Source of the DNA: Onthophagus taurus
Lineage: Eukaryota; Arthropoda; Insecta; Coleoptera; Scarabaeidae
Assembly: GCF_036711975.1 (NCBI RefSeq)
Contig: NC_091971.1
Location: 751,501 to 815,500 of the forward strand
Direction: 5' to 3'
DNA length: 64,000 nucleotides
Part shown: positions 21,751-33,700 of the stretch, piece after piece
Layout of the letters: each line of letters starts with the position of its first letter
How positions within the stretch are numbered: the stretch's first letter is position 1
The notes under the pieces: generated by a model
What the model saw: the letters and a program-made list of their open reading frames with translations, nothing else
Databases searched by the model: none
What the model was told of the DNA's origin: nothing
Made by a program: the position numbers and the translations under genes

Positions 21751-24700
21751 CTAAGCTTCATCTGTTGATGATGTATCATCGTCTATCTCCTTCATGTTTG
21801 TGAAAAAGCTGGTTAGTTGCTTCAGGGCCACACCTAAGAAGCATCAAAAACACATTAAGACCAGTTTTTATATAAAGTACACATAAAAATCGTGGATATT
21901 AATTATTACCTTTCCCATCGTGCTCTGCCGGATCGGTACTTGTTTCCCATTTTAGAAAACTATCGTGCGAAAGTATTGTATCATCGTATAAAGTTGAAAA
22001 CGCCGACAAGTACAGGCCTAAAAATTGATAAAAAATGATTTCAACTAATTTATTAACCCTTTTTAAACAGTACCTTGTGGAACTTCCAATTTGTTAACAT
22101 ACGCTTGTAGCGCATACAATACTTGCAACTCGTAATCAGTTTTTGCAGCAACAAAATAATTGAACAGATTGTAGTGTTTCCGTAAGGTTTCGATTTGTAG
22201 TTTCAGCTTGACTATTGAATGTTCAAAAATGGCCGTTGCCAACACCCTAATGAATTCGTTTTCTTTTGCGCGCTCTCCTACGTTAGCCTATTCAAAATAA
22301 ATCGATATTACCACACCATAATAAAAAAAATCATCTTAATCCAAACTTACATTAACCCAATTGAGTATATCATCAAAATTATTTTCATTGTCCAAGAACT
22401 CCAAAAGCTTTTTGTGAATTTGCTCATAAGATAAACCGCTTGAACATGACACCGTACTTTCTCCCCCAACCAAACATTCCAATTTCTATTAAAAAATAAT
22501 AATTGAATTAAATTAAGACGAATTTTATGACGTTTCAAGATTAATTTCTTACGTAATATTTTATAAAATCGTTCACGTTTTCGCTTGGCATGAAATCTGA
22601 TAAACTAAGTTCCGATGAGTTCCACATTGCCGCCAGGAAATTCGGACCTTTTTCCGTCATCACCAACTTAAAAGTAGTTGCTAAAAGCTTCGCCGCGTGA
22701 CCCTGACTAATTAGGACGTTAAACGACTGATGCAGCCTTTTTAGAGGTAATGTGTTTTCGTATAATAATGATGCTATAAAAAAAATATATATTTTAAAAA
22801 CATTTTATCAAAAATTAAAATCTACTTCTTTTATTTATCAACATTATCAGTTAAAAAATTTTCTTTTTCATTTAAAAGATTCAGTCCACTACTTTCACAT
22901 TAATCATCATTTAAATTTTAATAAATTAAATTAGATTTAATTAAAATTAAAAGGAATATACAGTAAAACCTCGATATAACGGACTTCAGATAACAGATAG
23001 AATATTTTCCACATTCATAGATAAACTCGCGATATTCCCCCAGTTGTCTATATGGTGTATAAATCAAGTAATACAGGTAGTTCTACTTTTAGTTGTTATT
23101 GTGCTCCAGATTGTTGCATATATTTATTGAACTAACACTAGAAACATTAGGGTCTAAGGACGCATGGCTAAACCCAAAACTTTCTAGTTCTAGGTTTTTT
23201 TCATTAGCACTATTACTAGAACTAACACTATACCTAGAACTAGAATCATTCGGGTTTAGCCGTCTTGAGAGACGTTCAGCTAAACCCAAATGTTTCTAGC
23301 AACGTTAAATTTAAAATCACTTTTATCTATTATAACCAAAATATAGAGATATAGTAGAAACCACGAGAGCTGGCAGTGACAGATCGCTTAAAAATGGTAT
23401 GAATCAAGATATGGACGTACGACTTAGATTATTTCACCACATACATTTAAATGTGGTTATGTTAGTAATGGAGGTTATATGTCAAACATTGTCAAAGATA
23501 TTATTTAATGATTTTCCTTTCAAAGAAAACATTTTCAGCTTGTGATTCATGACAACGCTCACAAGACGTTTCGATTTGAGGTTATAATTATAGAGTTACA
23601 TCCCTTAGGCCCACTTTTACCATCTTCCTGATAAACTATCTAGAGGATAGTTGCCATGGTTACGGCGGTTTTAAGCGCTCTCATTGGCTAAGAACTGGAT
23701 TTATCTATCGGATAAATTTATCAGGAGGTGGTAAAATCGGCCGGCTTATCAATGTCGAGTTAAATCTGTTAGATACGCAACTCACGGATAAACTTGCCTA
23801 ACAGATAACCTCAGTAAACCAGTTTATCCAGCAACTTTCTACCCTACAGGCAGCAACCTACGAGATAGAACATAGATGGTACCCCTGAGTGTTAACATTA
23901 GAAACGGAAATGAAACGTAATTGGTGAAATTTGAATAATTGACTTTAGTTTGTGAAGTTGATATAAACAGCTGATCGTGTTTTGGAGGTTATCATTCCCG
24001 TGTGCTTTCGGTATTGTGGTTTGTTTTCGAAAACCTCTTTTATAATGGAATTCCTACATGAATATTTATTAGACAACGATAAAGATGAGGATATTGTCCA
24101 ACTCTTAAGTTATAAACGACGACCATATATTATAAAAGAAAGACAAAAGTCAAAACCACTTTGAGGAGTTGGACTAACACGTTTTTTTGTTAGATTTCGG
24201 TTAAAAAAGGACCCAGTTTTGTCAATCTTGGTTAAAATTAAGACGAGATTATACTATATTAGATTATAGATTATATTATTATTATTTTTTAATTACTAGA
24301 TTATTATTTATTTTCTATAACATTTTTAAATTCGTTTGCCAAATCCATCGGCAAGTTCTTTTCTGCTATACTAAAATTTGATGATCTTTTCTTTCTTTTG
24401 CTTATCCATCATCAGAATTATAAGCTTAATTTATTTTTGACGTTATATTTTAATTTTATTGTCATTTCCTTTCACCAAGCAACCAAACTTGTGCTCACAT
24501 TTTTTGACAATATCTAATAGGTAAACCCTTAACCAGTACTTCAATCTGGTGGGTATCCAAATGTCATATTTATCTATAAGATTACCCTAAACTACGGGTG
24601 GATAAACCATTCGGCAATGTTATCTATCAGCTACAATTTTAATTGACAGATTAACTAGATATTGATAAACCGGACCTTAGAAGAACAGACGTACTTTTTC

Positions 24701-27700
24701 GACGTGGCCATTTGAATTGTACAGCAGACGTATTAAAGTAATGCTATCTCTTTCTAACACACATTACTCTCTAGCGGTTTGTGAACTACGTATGGTATTT
24801 GTAAGAGCGGAAAACGATGATTTACTGCCAGCTCTCGTGGCGTCCACTATATCAGTTCGAAAAGAATTCAATTCGAACAATTCAAAATTCTAATTTGCAA
24901 TACTTCCATATAGATGTCTAGTTGAGTCAAAATTTAGGTTCATGTCCCAAGACTTATCAAAATCGAGACTAAACTGTTCTGGAGCACATACCTGCTAAGA
25001 CTTCAGCTGGTATCTGTCAGTATCCGATTCTGCGCATAAAAAAATCTCCAGTCTTATACTTATTTTTAGAAATAATGAGAAATTGGAAACTATAATATTT
25101 GCACTGAGAAGTGTTAGGATAGATTTTACAGTTATTTAGTTTCAAATAGACACTCTTAAAGCTGAAATGTGTTCGGTTTACTTGAAATATCGAGATATCA
25201 AATCCATATTCATGACCGAACCTCGTCAGCTTCTAATTGTTAAAGTTTTAGCACCGATATTTATTGAAGATTGCCAAGATAACAGAGACTAAACGCTCTA
25301 ACCATTGCCAACCTAAGTCTTGAATTGGATTTGAACACGATTTTAGTCTTAAACTAGCAAAGTTTCCATTTGTATGTGGAAATAGTAAAACTATACAAAA
25401 TGCGTATAAAATTGAATATATACCATAAAGTACTTCACCATAAAGCACTTCACATATAAATTTAGAAATTGTGCTTTTTAGCAAACTATACATATATTGG
25501 AAGGATGTAGAAGAATCTCCAGAAGCCAAAAATCTTAAAGTTGCTTGTAGTTTTACAGGAACTGGAATGGCATCTCTCATATGCGTATGTTGTTGTTGTA
25601 TTTTAGAGTATAGTTGAATCAACAAAAACATGAAACTCTCTTCAGTCATTGTTAAATGATTAAAAGATGCTTGCTGACCTTCATGGTATAATTCTCTAAT
25701 TAAAGTACTAGGTTCTAACCCAGCAACTATGTTTTCGCTTTTTTTTAATTAATAACGTGTGCAGTTAAAAGGAGCACATTTGGACCACCATATTGATGCC
25801 TGGGCGAAGTACATCACTTGACGCCATCTTTATTCCTGTGCCAGTACACAATTATAACATTTATGTGGAAACAACTTCTGGCGCCAGCTAATTGGCGCCA
25901 CTAAATTGGCTTCGTACTGACGCGAATTATCCATGTATGTGGAAACTTAGCTTTATGTCAAATTTAAACAAAACATCGAGTTTTCAAGACGAAATTCATG
26001 TTTCTAGATTTGTCGAAATCCTATATGTCATTTAATACGCTTAGTTGCAAGGTCACTTTAATTTCAAGTGAACTCAATTAATTTCAATGAATATTTCAAT
26101 AGATGTATCTACATCTGAACTGATCTCCCCCCTAAATCTCAATCAACCCTATGCAATCAATTAAAAGACTATTTCAATACACCATAAGACTCAGTAGAAT
26201 GCCAAGAAGAAGGTACAAAGAAGTTTAACATAGCCACTTTATATAAAATATTAGCTTACTTTTATACCATTTTGAATTCTAGCTTCCATTCTACTACTAG
26301 AATGGTACTACCTTTAGTAGTGCAATTCTAACTTTTATCATTTTCAAACATAAACCCTATACTATAATACGGCAAATCCCAGCAAATACTCAAAACGCAC
26401 ATTTAGACTCACGTCAAGTCTGCTTCCGAAGCAGACGTGTATGACGCACGCGTAAGTCGCACCGCATTGCGTTAAGGCTCGTACAGACACGTTTAGTAAT
26501 TTAGTCGAGTAGCGAGTAGCCACTTACCACTGGAACGTTTAGTAGATGGCAACTGCCCACATTTAATACGCTCAAGACACTTTAGTGGTACTCAAGATGA
26601 ACAAACGACGTCATCGCTCGCAATACAATAAATTGCTAATTCACTAAACTAAATTTATGCGTTCGCACGTGTTTGGTGGCAGTTGTAAGTAGTGGGGGTA
26701 CGCTACTCGACCGAAAAAATAGAATCAAATGGATCTACTCGATTAAATCGTTTTAGTAAACTACTCGACTAAATTGTACTGTCCGCACGTGGCGAGTTAC
26801 TAAATTACTCGCTACTCGACTAAATTACTAAACGTGTCTGTACGGGCCTTTAGTTCGCATTCATAGGAAATCTATTATGCTTAACTAGGTGGCATCTGTG
26901 GTTAAGTGTTGAACGCACGCGTAACACGCTTGCGACAGACGCGGATAGGAAATCCCACCTTAAACCCGATTGGTTCTAGTTCTAGTGACAGTGCACAAGT
27001 ATAAAACTAGATCTAACACTATACCTTGAAAAACATATGGCTGAACTCGAATGTTTCTAGTTCTAGTATTAGTTCTAATGACAGTGCTTATTAACGCCAA
27101 TTAGTAGATACCATTATGTTGCACTTTTTTATTGAACTAAAACTAGAACTAACACTAGAACTAGAAACATTCGTGTTTGTCTTTCAAGATATCTAAACCC
27201 GAATGTTTCTAGTTCTAGATATAGTGTTAAAATTAGCTCCACTAAGTGTGAATCCCTGTCCAAAATTCTGTATTGAAATTATTCATATAACGAACATTCC
27301 CTTCCCCATACAAATCCGTTATATCGAGTTTTGAATTTAATTTTACTTACCAATTATCTCTCCTAAATAGTCCCAAATCATTGGTATATCTATCGTTAAA
27401 TCATCAGCTTGACTAAGAACATCCTCAAGCCCCATACAATACTGATCCAACGATAATCGATTCATTTTAATTAATTGAGCATAAAAACCGCTCAATTTAA
27501 CGCGAGCAGTCGTTGAACGTTCCAGGACAATATTGTAACCGGTCGAAACGAATTGAGCGTAAGCCGTTTCGGGGATATTATCGCGAATATCTTCTTCGCA
27601 CGCCTCCACGGTCGAACAATCATTTAAGTATTCTTCAATGATTGTCTTAACTTTCAGTTCAAGTTGTTCGGGCGTTAGATCAGGGATTATTTTAGATGAT

Positions 27701-30700
27701 GGCGGAGGTGCCACAATATTTAATGGTGACGGCGGCGGCATCTGTTTCGGCACGGAAGATTGTGGTTGCTGAGCGTTCGTCGTCGAAGAAATCGGCGTTG
27801 AACGTTGTGAACCGTTGTGTGAACGATGCTGCGAACCGGACCTAGAACCTCTACCATCTAAAAAAATCAAAAAAAAAAGTTATTTTTGACATAATAAAAA
27901 TCATAAAATTAAATTACCTTCATATGATGAATGTTTGTAATTTCTTTCAAGACTTGGTCCTTTAGAAGTGTAAGGATCCTTCGATCGATAAGTGCCACCC
28001 ATAGAACTCCGTTTTTCAACATCATTACCCATATTTTCTAACGGAGCGTACATATTAGCGAGGGAAGACGGTGGGTTTGTTTTAAGATTAGATCCGCGAC
28101 CCCATTGCCCAAACATATTGCTGGATCCCAATGGTTCATCGAATTGAGGCTACAGGCAGAAGATAAAACATCCAATCACCGTCATATTGATGAAAAAAAA
28201 AATTTAAACAACACATTAACTTAACATGCAGAACAGAATTAAATTTAAAACTATTAAAAAGGCACTGATACAACAACAATGGGGTGGACAATGCTAAAAC
28301 AAACTTTATTGACACATCATCAAAATAAGTTCAAAAACTTACAGGTTTATTTTTAAGCTTGTCGGATTGCACAGTGAATGAGGCGCGACTTCCGCGTGTT
28401 TGCGACGTGGTCCAACCCTCGTTGTCGCTAACGTTGTTACGACGTTGTTTCTTATCGGTGGATGATGATGAGCTTCGGTCATCTTTACGTGGCGTGTGAG
28501 GACCGGAATTCATCGCTTGAATGTTTAATTGTTCGTCATTCGCTTCCTGTTGTATCTGATCGATGGTCTTAGGATTAGTGTCTTGACGACGAGGCACCCA
28601 TTTGGCAGAACGCAAGTCGATCACATCTTGCAACATAAATCTAACTCTACTGCTAATTTTTCCGTGTTTTCTATCGGCTATTTCTTTCACAGTACCGAAA
28701 ATGTGATTTAACGACATTTTTCGTTTCTCTAATTCTTCACCAATAGTCGATAACAATTTACAAAGACATTCTAAACTTTCTTCATCTCTATTCCCCAATA
28801 AATTCTCTAAACAACGCATCATTATGTTGTTTGTTAACATATTTCTTTTATACAATTCGCCTATAAAACGGATATTTCCGACTGATTTTCTTCGTAGCCG
28901 TCGCTCTTCATCTTCTAAAAGTAACTGTAATTCTTTTTTCTTTTCCGGGTCTGTACATTCATCTATGTCTTGTACCATTTTATTGTGTGACTTTTCTTCT
29001 TGAGAATTTTTTTCGAATTCTTTTTGACATCTTGTAATAAGCAATTTTCTAAAGTTAACAAATTCCCCTTCTTTTTTATTGTTCGCGGGCACTTGTATCA
29101 GTGCCACTTCGCTACACATGTTCGCGTAGGAAACTGAAAAGTTGGGTTCATCTACCGCCTTTTCAAACACCAGATCTATAACGCCCTGTAACCTATCGGA
29201 CGTATCAATTTGTAAATTTTTGATTTGTTGTAGTAGGGCGTCGAATTTTTGCGGCGTCAATTTGTTTAGAATACCACGAACTTTTTTGTATAATTCCTAA
29301 TTATTGTTGAAAAATAAAATAATTAGAAAATAATTTTGAAAATTAAATTAATTTTAATTACGTGAGTTTTCTTGTCCTCTTCGGGTTGCTCGCCGCTACT
29401 CGTAAATCGAGTTGGTTTCCACGCGTTTTCAGTTACGTTTAACTTAACGTCTTTATGTAAAGACACTCTAACCACTTCAGCTTTACTGCTTTTTGAATTT
29501 CCACTAGCTTTACTCATTTGGCTATTTCTCTTTGTGCTGGCCTAAAAAAATAAATAAAGGAATTACTCCAAATAATCAAAACAAATCGTTAAAAAAATCG
29601 CTATTTATTACTTCAGTTTGAAATTAACTTCATTTTATTTTTTTGAAGACTTCAGATCACTACTTTCACTCAAAATTTACATCATTTTAACCCTTTGTGT
29701 CTTTTTAAATTGTAGTCATCTATTCAGCGCATTTAAAGCTGTCGGTACTTTCTACTATATAAGAAAGAACCTGTATAAAAATGATGTAATCCGCACTGTA
29801 GGGTTTTTAGGTATATTTAAACTTATTCATCCAAATGTGAGGTTAGAAGTTTAGTAAAAAGTGGTGTTGCTGAATTTTGTTGTTGAAAAAGGTATCTCAT
29901 TGATAAATGGTTATTAGGTGTGATTTGTAAGCAGCTTTGTGTATTTGTTTACCAATTACAATTTTCAAACATTACTTATTTTTATCGCGATAAAAGTTAC
30001 ATTTTGTTTGGTACATAGAAGTACCGTCAGGATAATAACAGGTACAATATTGAGATTGATGTAAAAATGAGCCAAGAGAATACAGATACGTTTTGGTACT
30101 TAAACAAAGCTTTGACTGATGAAGAACTTTTGGTTGAGGCTGAAAAAGTTTGTGTTGAATTAGAAAATCTCGTGTTGAATAATTCTGAACAGACAGACAT
30201 AGAAGATGAAGAAGATGATATTGTTATTACTAGTGGTATAGTAGACGCCACGAGAGCTGGCAGTAAATCATCGTTTTCCGCTCTTACAAATGCCATACGT
30301 AGTTCACAAACCGCTAGAGAGTAATGTGTGTTAGAAAGAAATAGCATTAGTTTAATATGTCTGCTGTACAATTCAAATGGCCACGTCGAAAAAGTACGTC
30401 TGTTCTTCTAAGGGATGTAACTCTATAATTATAACCTCAAATCGAAACGTCTTGTGAGCGTTGTCATGAATCTATGTTTTCTTTGAAAGGAAAATCATTT
30501 AAATAATATCTTTGACAATGTTTGACATATAACCTCCATTACTAACATAACCTACATTTAAATGTATGTGGTGAAATAATCTAAGTCGTACGTCCATATC
30601 TTGATTCATACTATTTTTAAGCGATCTGTCACTGCCAGCTTTCGTGGTTTCTACTATAGTGAGGTAGCTATGCTGGAAGATGAAGTAGTAAAACAACTAA

Positions 30701-33700
30701 CTAATCAAAATGAGGAAAATGCCGCTGAAGTAGTAGAAGAACAAGGCAGAAATTGATAGATAATGGAGAAAACTGGAAAAGCAGACTAAAACTCCAGAAA
30801 CTTTCTAGTTCTAGTGTTAGTTCCAGTTTTGCACTAGCACTATTACTAGAATTAACACTATACCTAGCTGTCTTAAGAGACGTGGAGCTAAACCAAAATG
30901 TTTCTAGTTCTAGTATCAGTTCTAGTGGCAGTACTTATTAGCGCTAGTTAGCACTAGACATCATAATGTTGCACATTTTTATTGAACTATAACTAGAACT
31001 ACCAACACTAGACCTAGAACTAGAAATATTCTAGGTCTAGTGTTAGTTCTAGTTTTGCACTAGCACTATCACTAGAACTAACACAAGACCTAGAATCATT
31101 TGGGTTTAGACGTCTTAACACTTTCGTGACCGATCACGTATTGTTACGTTTTGACGTTACCTAATTGTTTATTGAGCGGCCGCGCAAATGTTAAGAGGCG
31201 CAAGGCTAAACCCGCATGTTGAATGTTGAAAAGAAAGAGGAAGGTGTGAAAATTGTTCTGCCAAAGCTATTCAATCCAGAAACCACTCAAAACGTACTGC
31301 CTGCAATGTTTACTTATGTTGTAATGAAAGAAAAAACTTATAATGTGATTTAGCTAAAGCAAAGGGTTATTATATTAATAAAAAATGCATTATTTTTATA
31401 TTAGCAATAAAAGTTTTTGTATACTGCAGCATCACTACAAAATATTTTAATGCCTGATGATACTCTCAAGTACCTAAAATGGGGGGAGTACCATATTTTG
31501 CTTAAATTGATACCAAAACCCTATACTGAGTGTATTTTGATAGCGTTTTATCAATTCTGTCACAAAATTTCACTTCTTGAGACACAAAGAGTTGCACAAT
31601 TTTTAATTTAATTAATAAATTTGAAAAGATATACTTACACCGCCACGTGATGACGATTTTCCAGCATAATTTGGAGCACTAAATTGTGGAGTAAAGTCAG
31701 TTGTGCGGTTCATAATATTACCAGGATATGGATACCGGCTAATATCACCGATTCGACCTCTATCCTCTTGTAAGACGACTTCGAGGAGATTGTCAGGTTT
31801 TCTTCTGCTCTTTGGATCGTCTTTTAGAGCCAATAGGAAATCTTTGCCATAACTTTTCTTACCATCAAGATTAAATGGCGACCATTGGTCTAAAAATTTG
31901 CAAAAAGAAGATTATATCAAAAAAGACTTGAATAAAATACTTTTATATAAGAAAAAAAATTTTTCAGCAACGAGGAATTCCAATGAGTATCTTTCATTTG
32001 ATAGATTAAATCAGCTTGGAAGTTTCATCATGATTTTTGTTAAGATTTAAAGTTAAAAATATGTAAAAGGAAAAACTTACCATCTTTATAAATTAATTTT
32101 TGCCTAATATCACCCGCGCTACTATTCTCTATATCGGAAGAATTATTTTTAATATTAACCTCATTCTTGGCCTGCACCAATTTTTCATTAGACAAATCAA
32201 TTTTATCCCCATTTTTATCAACAGCTGAAACATCATGCGCCGTAAAAGGTTTCGGAACGTCCTTAACGATATCGGTAACATCGAAAGCCTTTATTGAGGG
32301 CGGTTTAACGGTTTCAGTGACTGTGATTGTCGCTGGTTGCGGCGGCTGAACTTCCGGCTGTTCAGCAATTTTATTAGAATCGACCACTTCCTCTCTATTA
32401 ATATTAACAGGAGGAGATACAGTCGGAACGACGCTACTGGTTTCCTTCGTCGCATGATGGACGATCGTGGAAACGACTGTGGTAGGTACCGCAGGGGCAG
32501 CATTAACTACCGATGGGAATCCACCCCTGCCGACGACGTTTACGGGAGATTCAGGATTGTTCGCATGATTATCGCTAAACGCGTCCATATCTGTACCCTC
32601 CTTATTAGCACCTTTCATGTTAAGCTCCTTCATTTTATTTGTTTTATTAGTCGGCTTCGACGGTTGCGTTTGCGGGACAGGAACTTGTATCGACGGCTTA
32701 TTAACCGATTCCCGTTGTTGTATTGGTGGTTGTTGTAGCTGCTGCTGTTTATTGTCCCGTTGTTGTGCATTTTTCTGTTTTGCTTTACCTTAAAGAAAAT
32801 TAAGGATGGGTTAGAACAGAAAGTATTAAAAATCTGTGGTAATTAACAAGGTTAATACAACGATGACGTAGAGATAAAAATATCGAGATAAATAATTCCA
32901 CGTTATAAGATGGCGCTCTTTATAATATTCATCAAAATTTCAAAAAAAATCGCTTAAAATGATATAGATAACCCAAAAAAAAAGATAAACCAAGGTCAAT
33001 AAGACAATAATATGCATTAAATTTATTTATTCAAAGAAAAGCTCCGATTAAACATTTTCTTTCTTTTCAATGTGTATTATGTTGGTTGCGTTAATAATTA
33101 TCTAATGATAGTTCTAGTGGCAATGGTAGAAAGCGCTAGTTAGCATAAGACATCACTATGTTGCATATTTTTATTGCACTAAAACTAGAACTAACACCAG
33201 ACCTAGAGCTAGAAAGTCTAGTGTTAGTTCTAGTTTTGCACTAGCACTATCACTAGAACTAACACAAGATCTGAAACTAGAATCATTCGGCTTTAGCCGT
33301 CTTGAGAGACGTGCGGCTAAATCCAAATGTTTCTGGTTCTAGGTCTAGTGTTAATTCTAGTTTTACACTAGCACTAGAAATAACACTATACCTAGAACTA
33401 GAATCATTCGAGTTTAGCCGTCTTGAGCGACGTTCGGCTAAACCCGAATGTTTCTAGTTCTAGGTCTAGTGTTAGTTCTAGTTTTGCACCAGCACACTAC
33501 TATCACACTATCACACTATCACTAGAATTAACACAAGACCTAGAATCATTCGGGTTTAGCCGTCTTGAAAGACGTACCGCTAAATCCGAATGTTTCTAGT
33601 TCTAATTTTGCACAAGAACTAACACAAGACCTAGAACTAGAATCATTCGGGTTTAGCCGTCTTTAGAGACGTGCGGCTAAACCCGAATGTTTCTAGTTCT

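Larger units (their letters stand above)
22961..27331. mobile_element. Nested transposon stack in eIF4G intron 12, bounded by pogo/mariner-like ends
   Basis: The intron 22774-27350 is mostly repeats. The left end CAGTAAAACCTCGATATAAC at 22961 (after TA) has its inverse, GTTATATCGAG, at about 27318-27328, close to the exon, suggesting one old TA-targeting element later filled by other insertions. Inside are two blocks of the TCTAG-rich palindromic repeat, a TATA-flanked MITE with a TTA-flanked insert, a Harbinger transposase fragment and a TTA-flanked MITE. The right outer end has decayed (GAGTTTTGAATT instead of the mirrored terminus), so the outer element is tentative. Confidence 0.5.
29542..31638. 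other. eIF4G intron 8: MITE, palindromic repeat and unidentified coding-like fragments
   Basis: Between eIF4G exons, this 2.1-kb intron contains a complete MITE (30241-30654), the TCTAG-rich palindromic repeat (30795-31110) and three plus-strand coding-like pieces: from 30067 (MSQENTDTFWYLNKALTDEE, then acidic), near 30672-30756 (MLEDEVVKQLTNQNEEN), and near 31210-31352 (MLNVEKKEEGVKIVLPKLF). They are antisense to eIF4G and not recognised. They may be parts of one inserted gene or transposon broken by the MITE and repeat. Confidence 0.45.

Noticed and set aside
22959-24851. Possible retrovirus-like or LTR element in the repeat-rich intron
   Set aside because: No LTRs, primer-binding site, capsid, protease or integrase motifs; everything identifiable is DNA-transposon or MITE in type.
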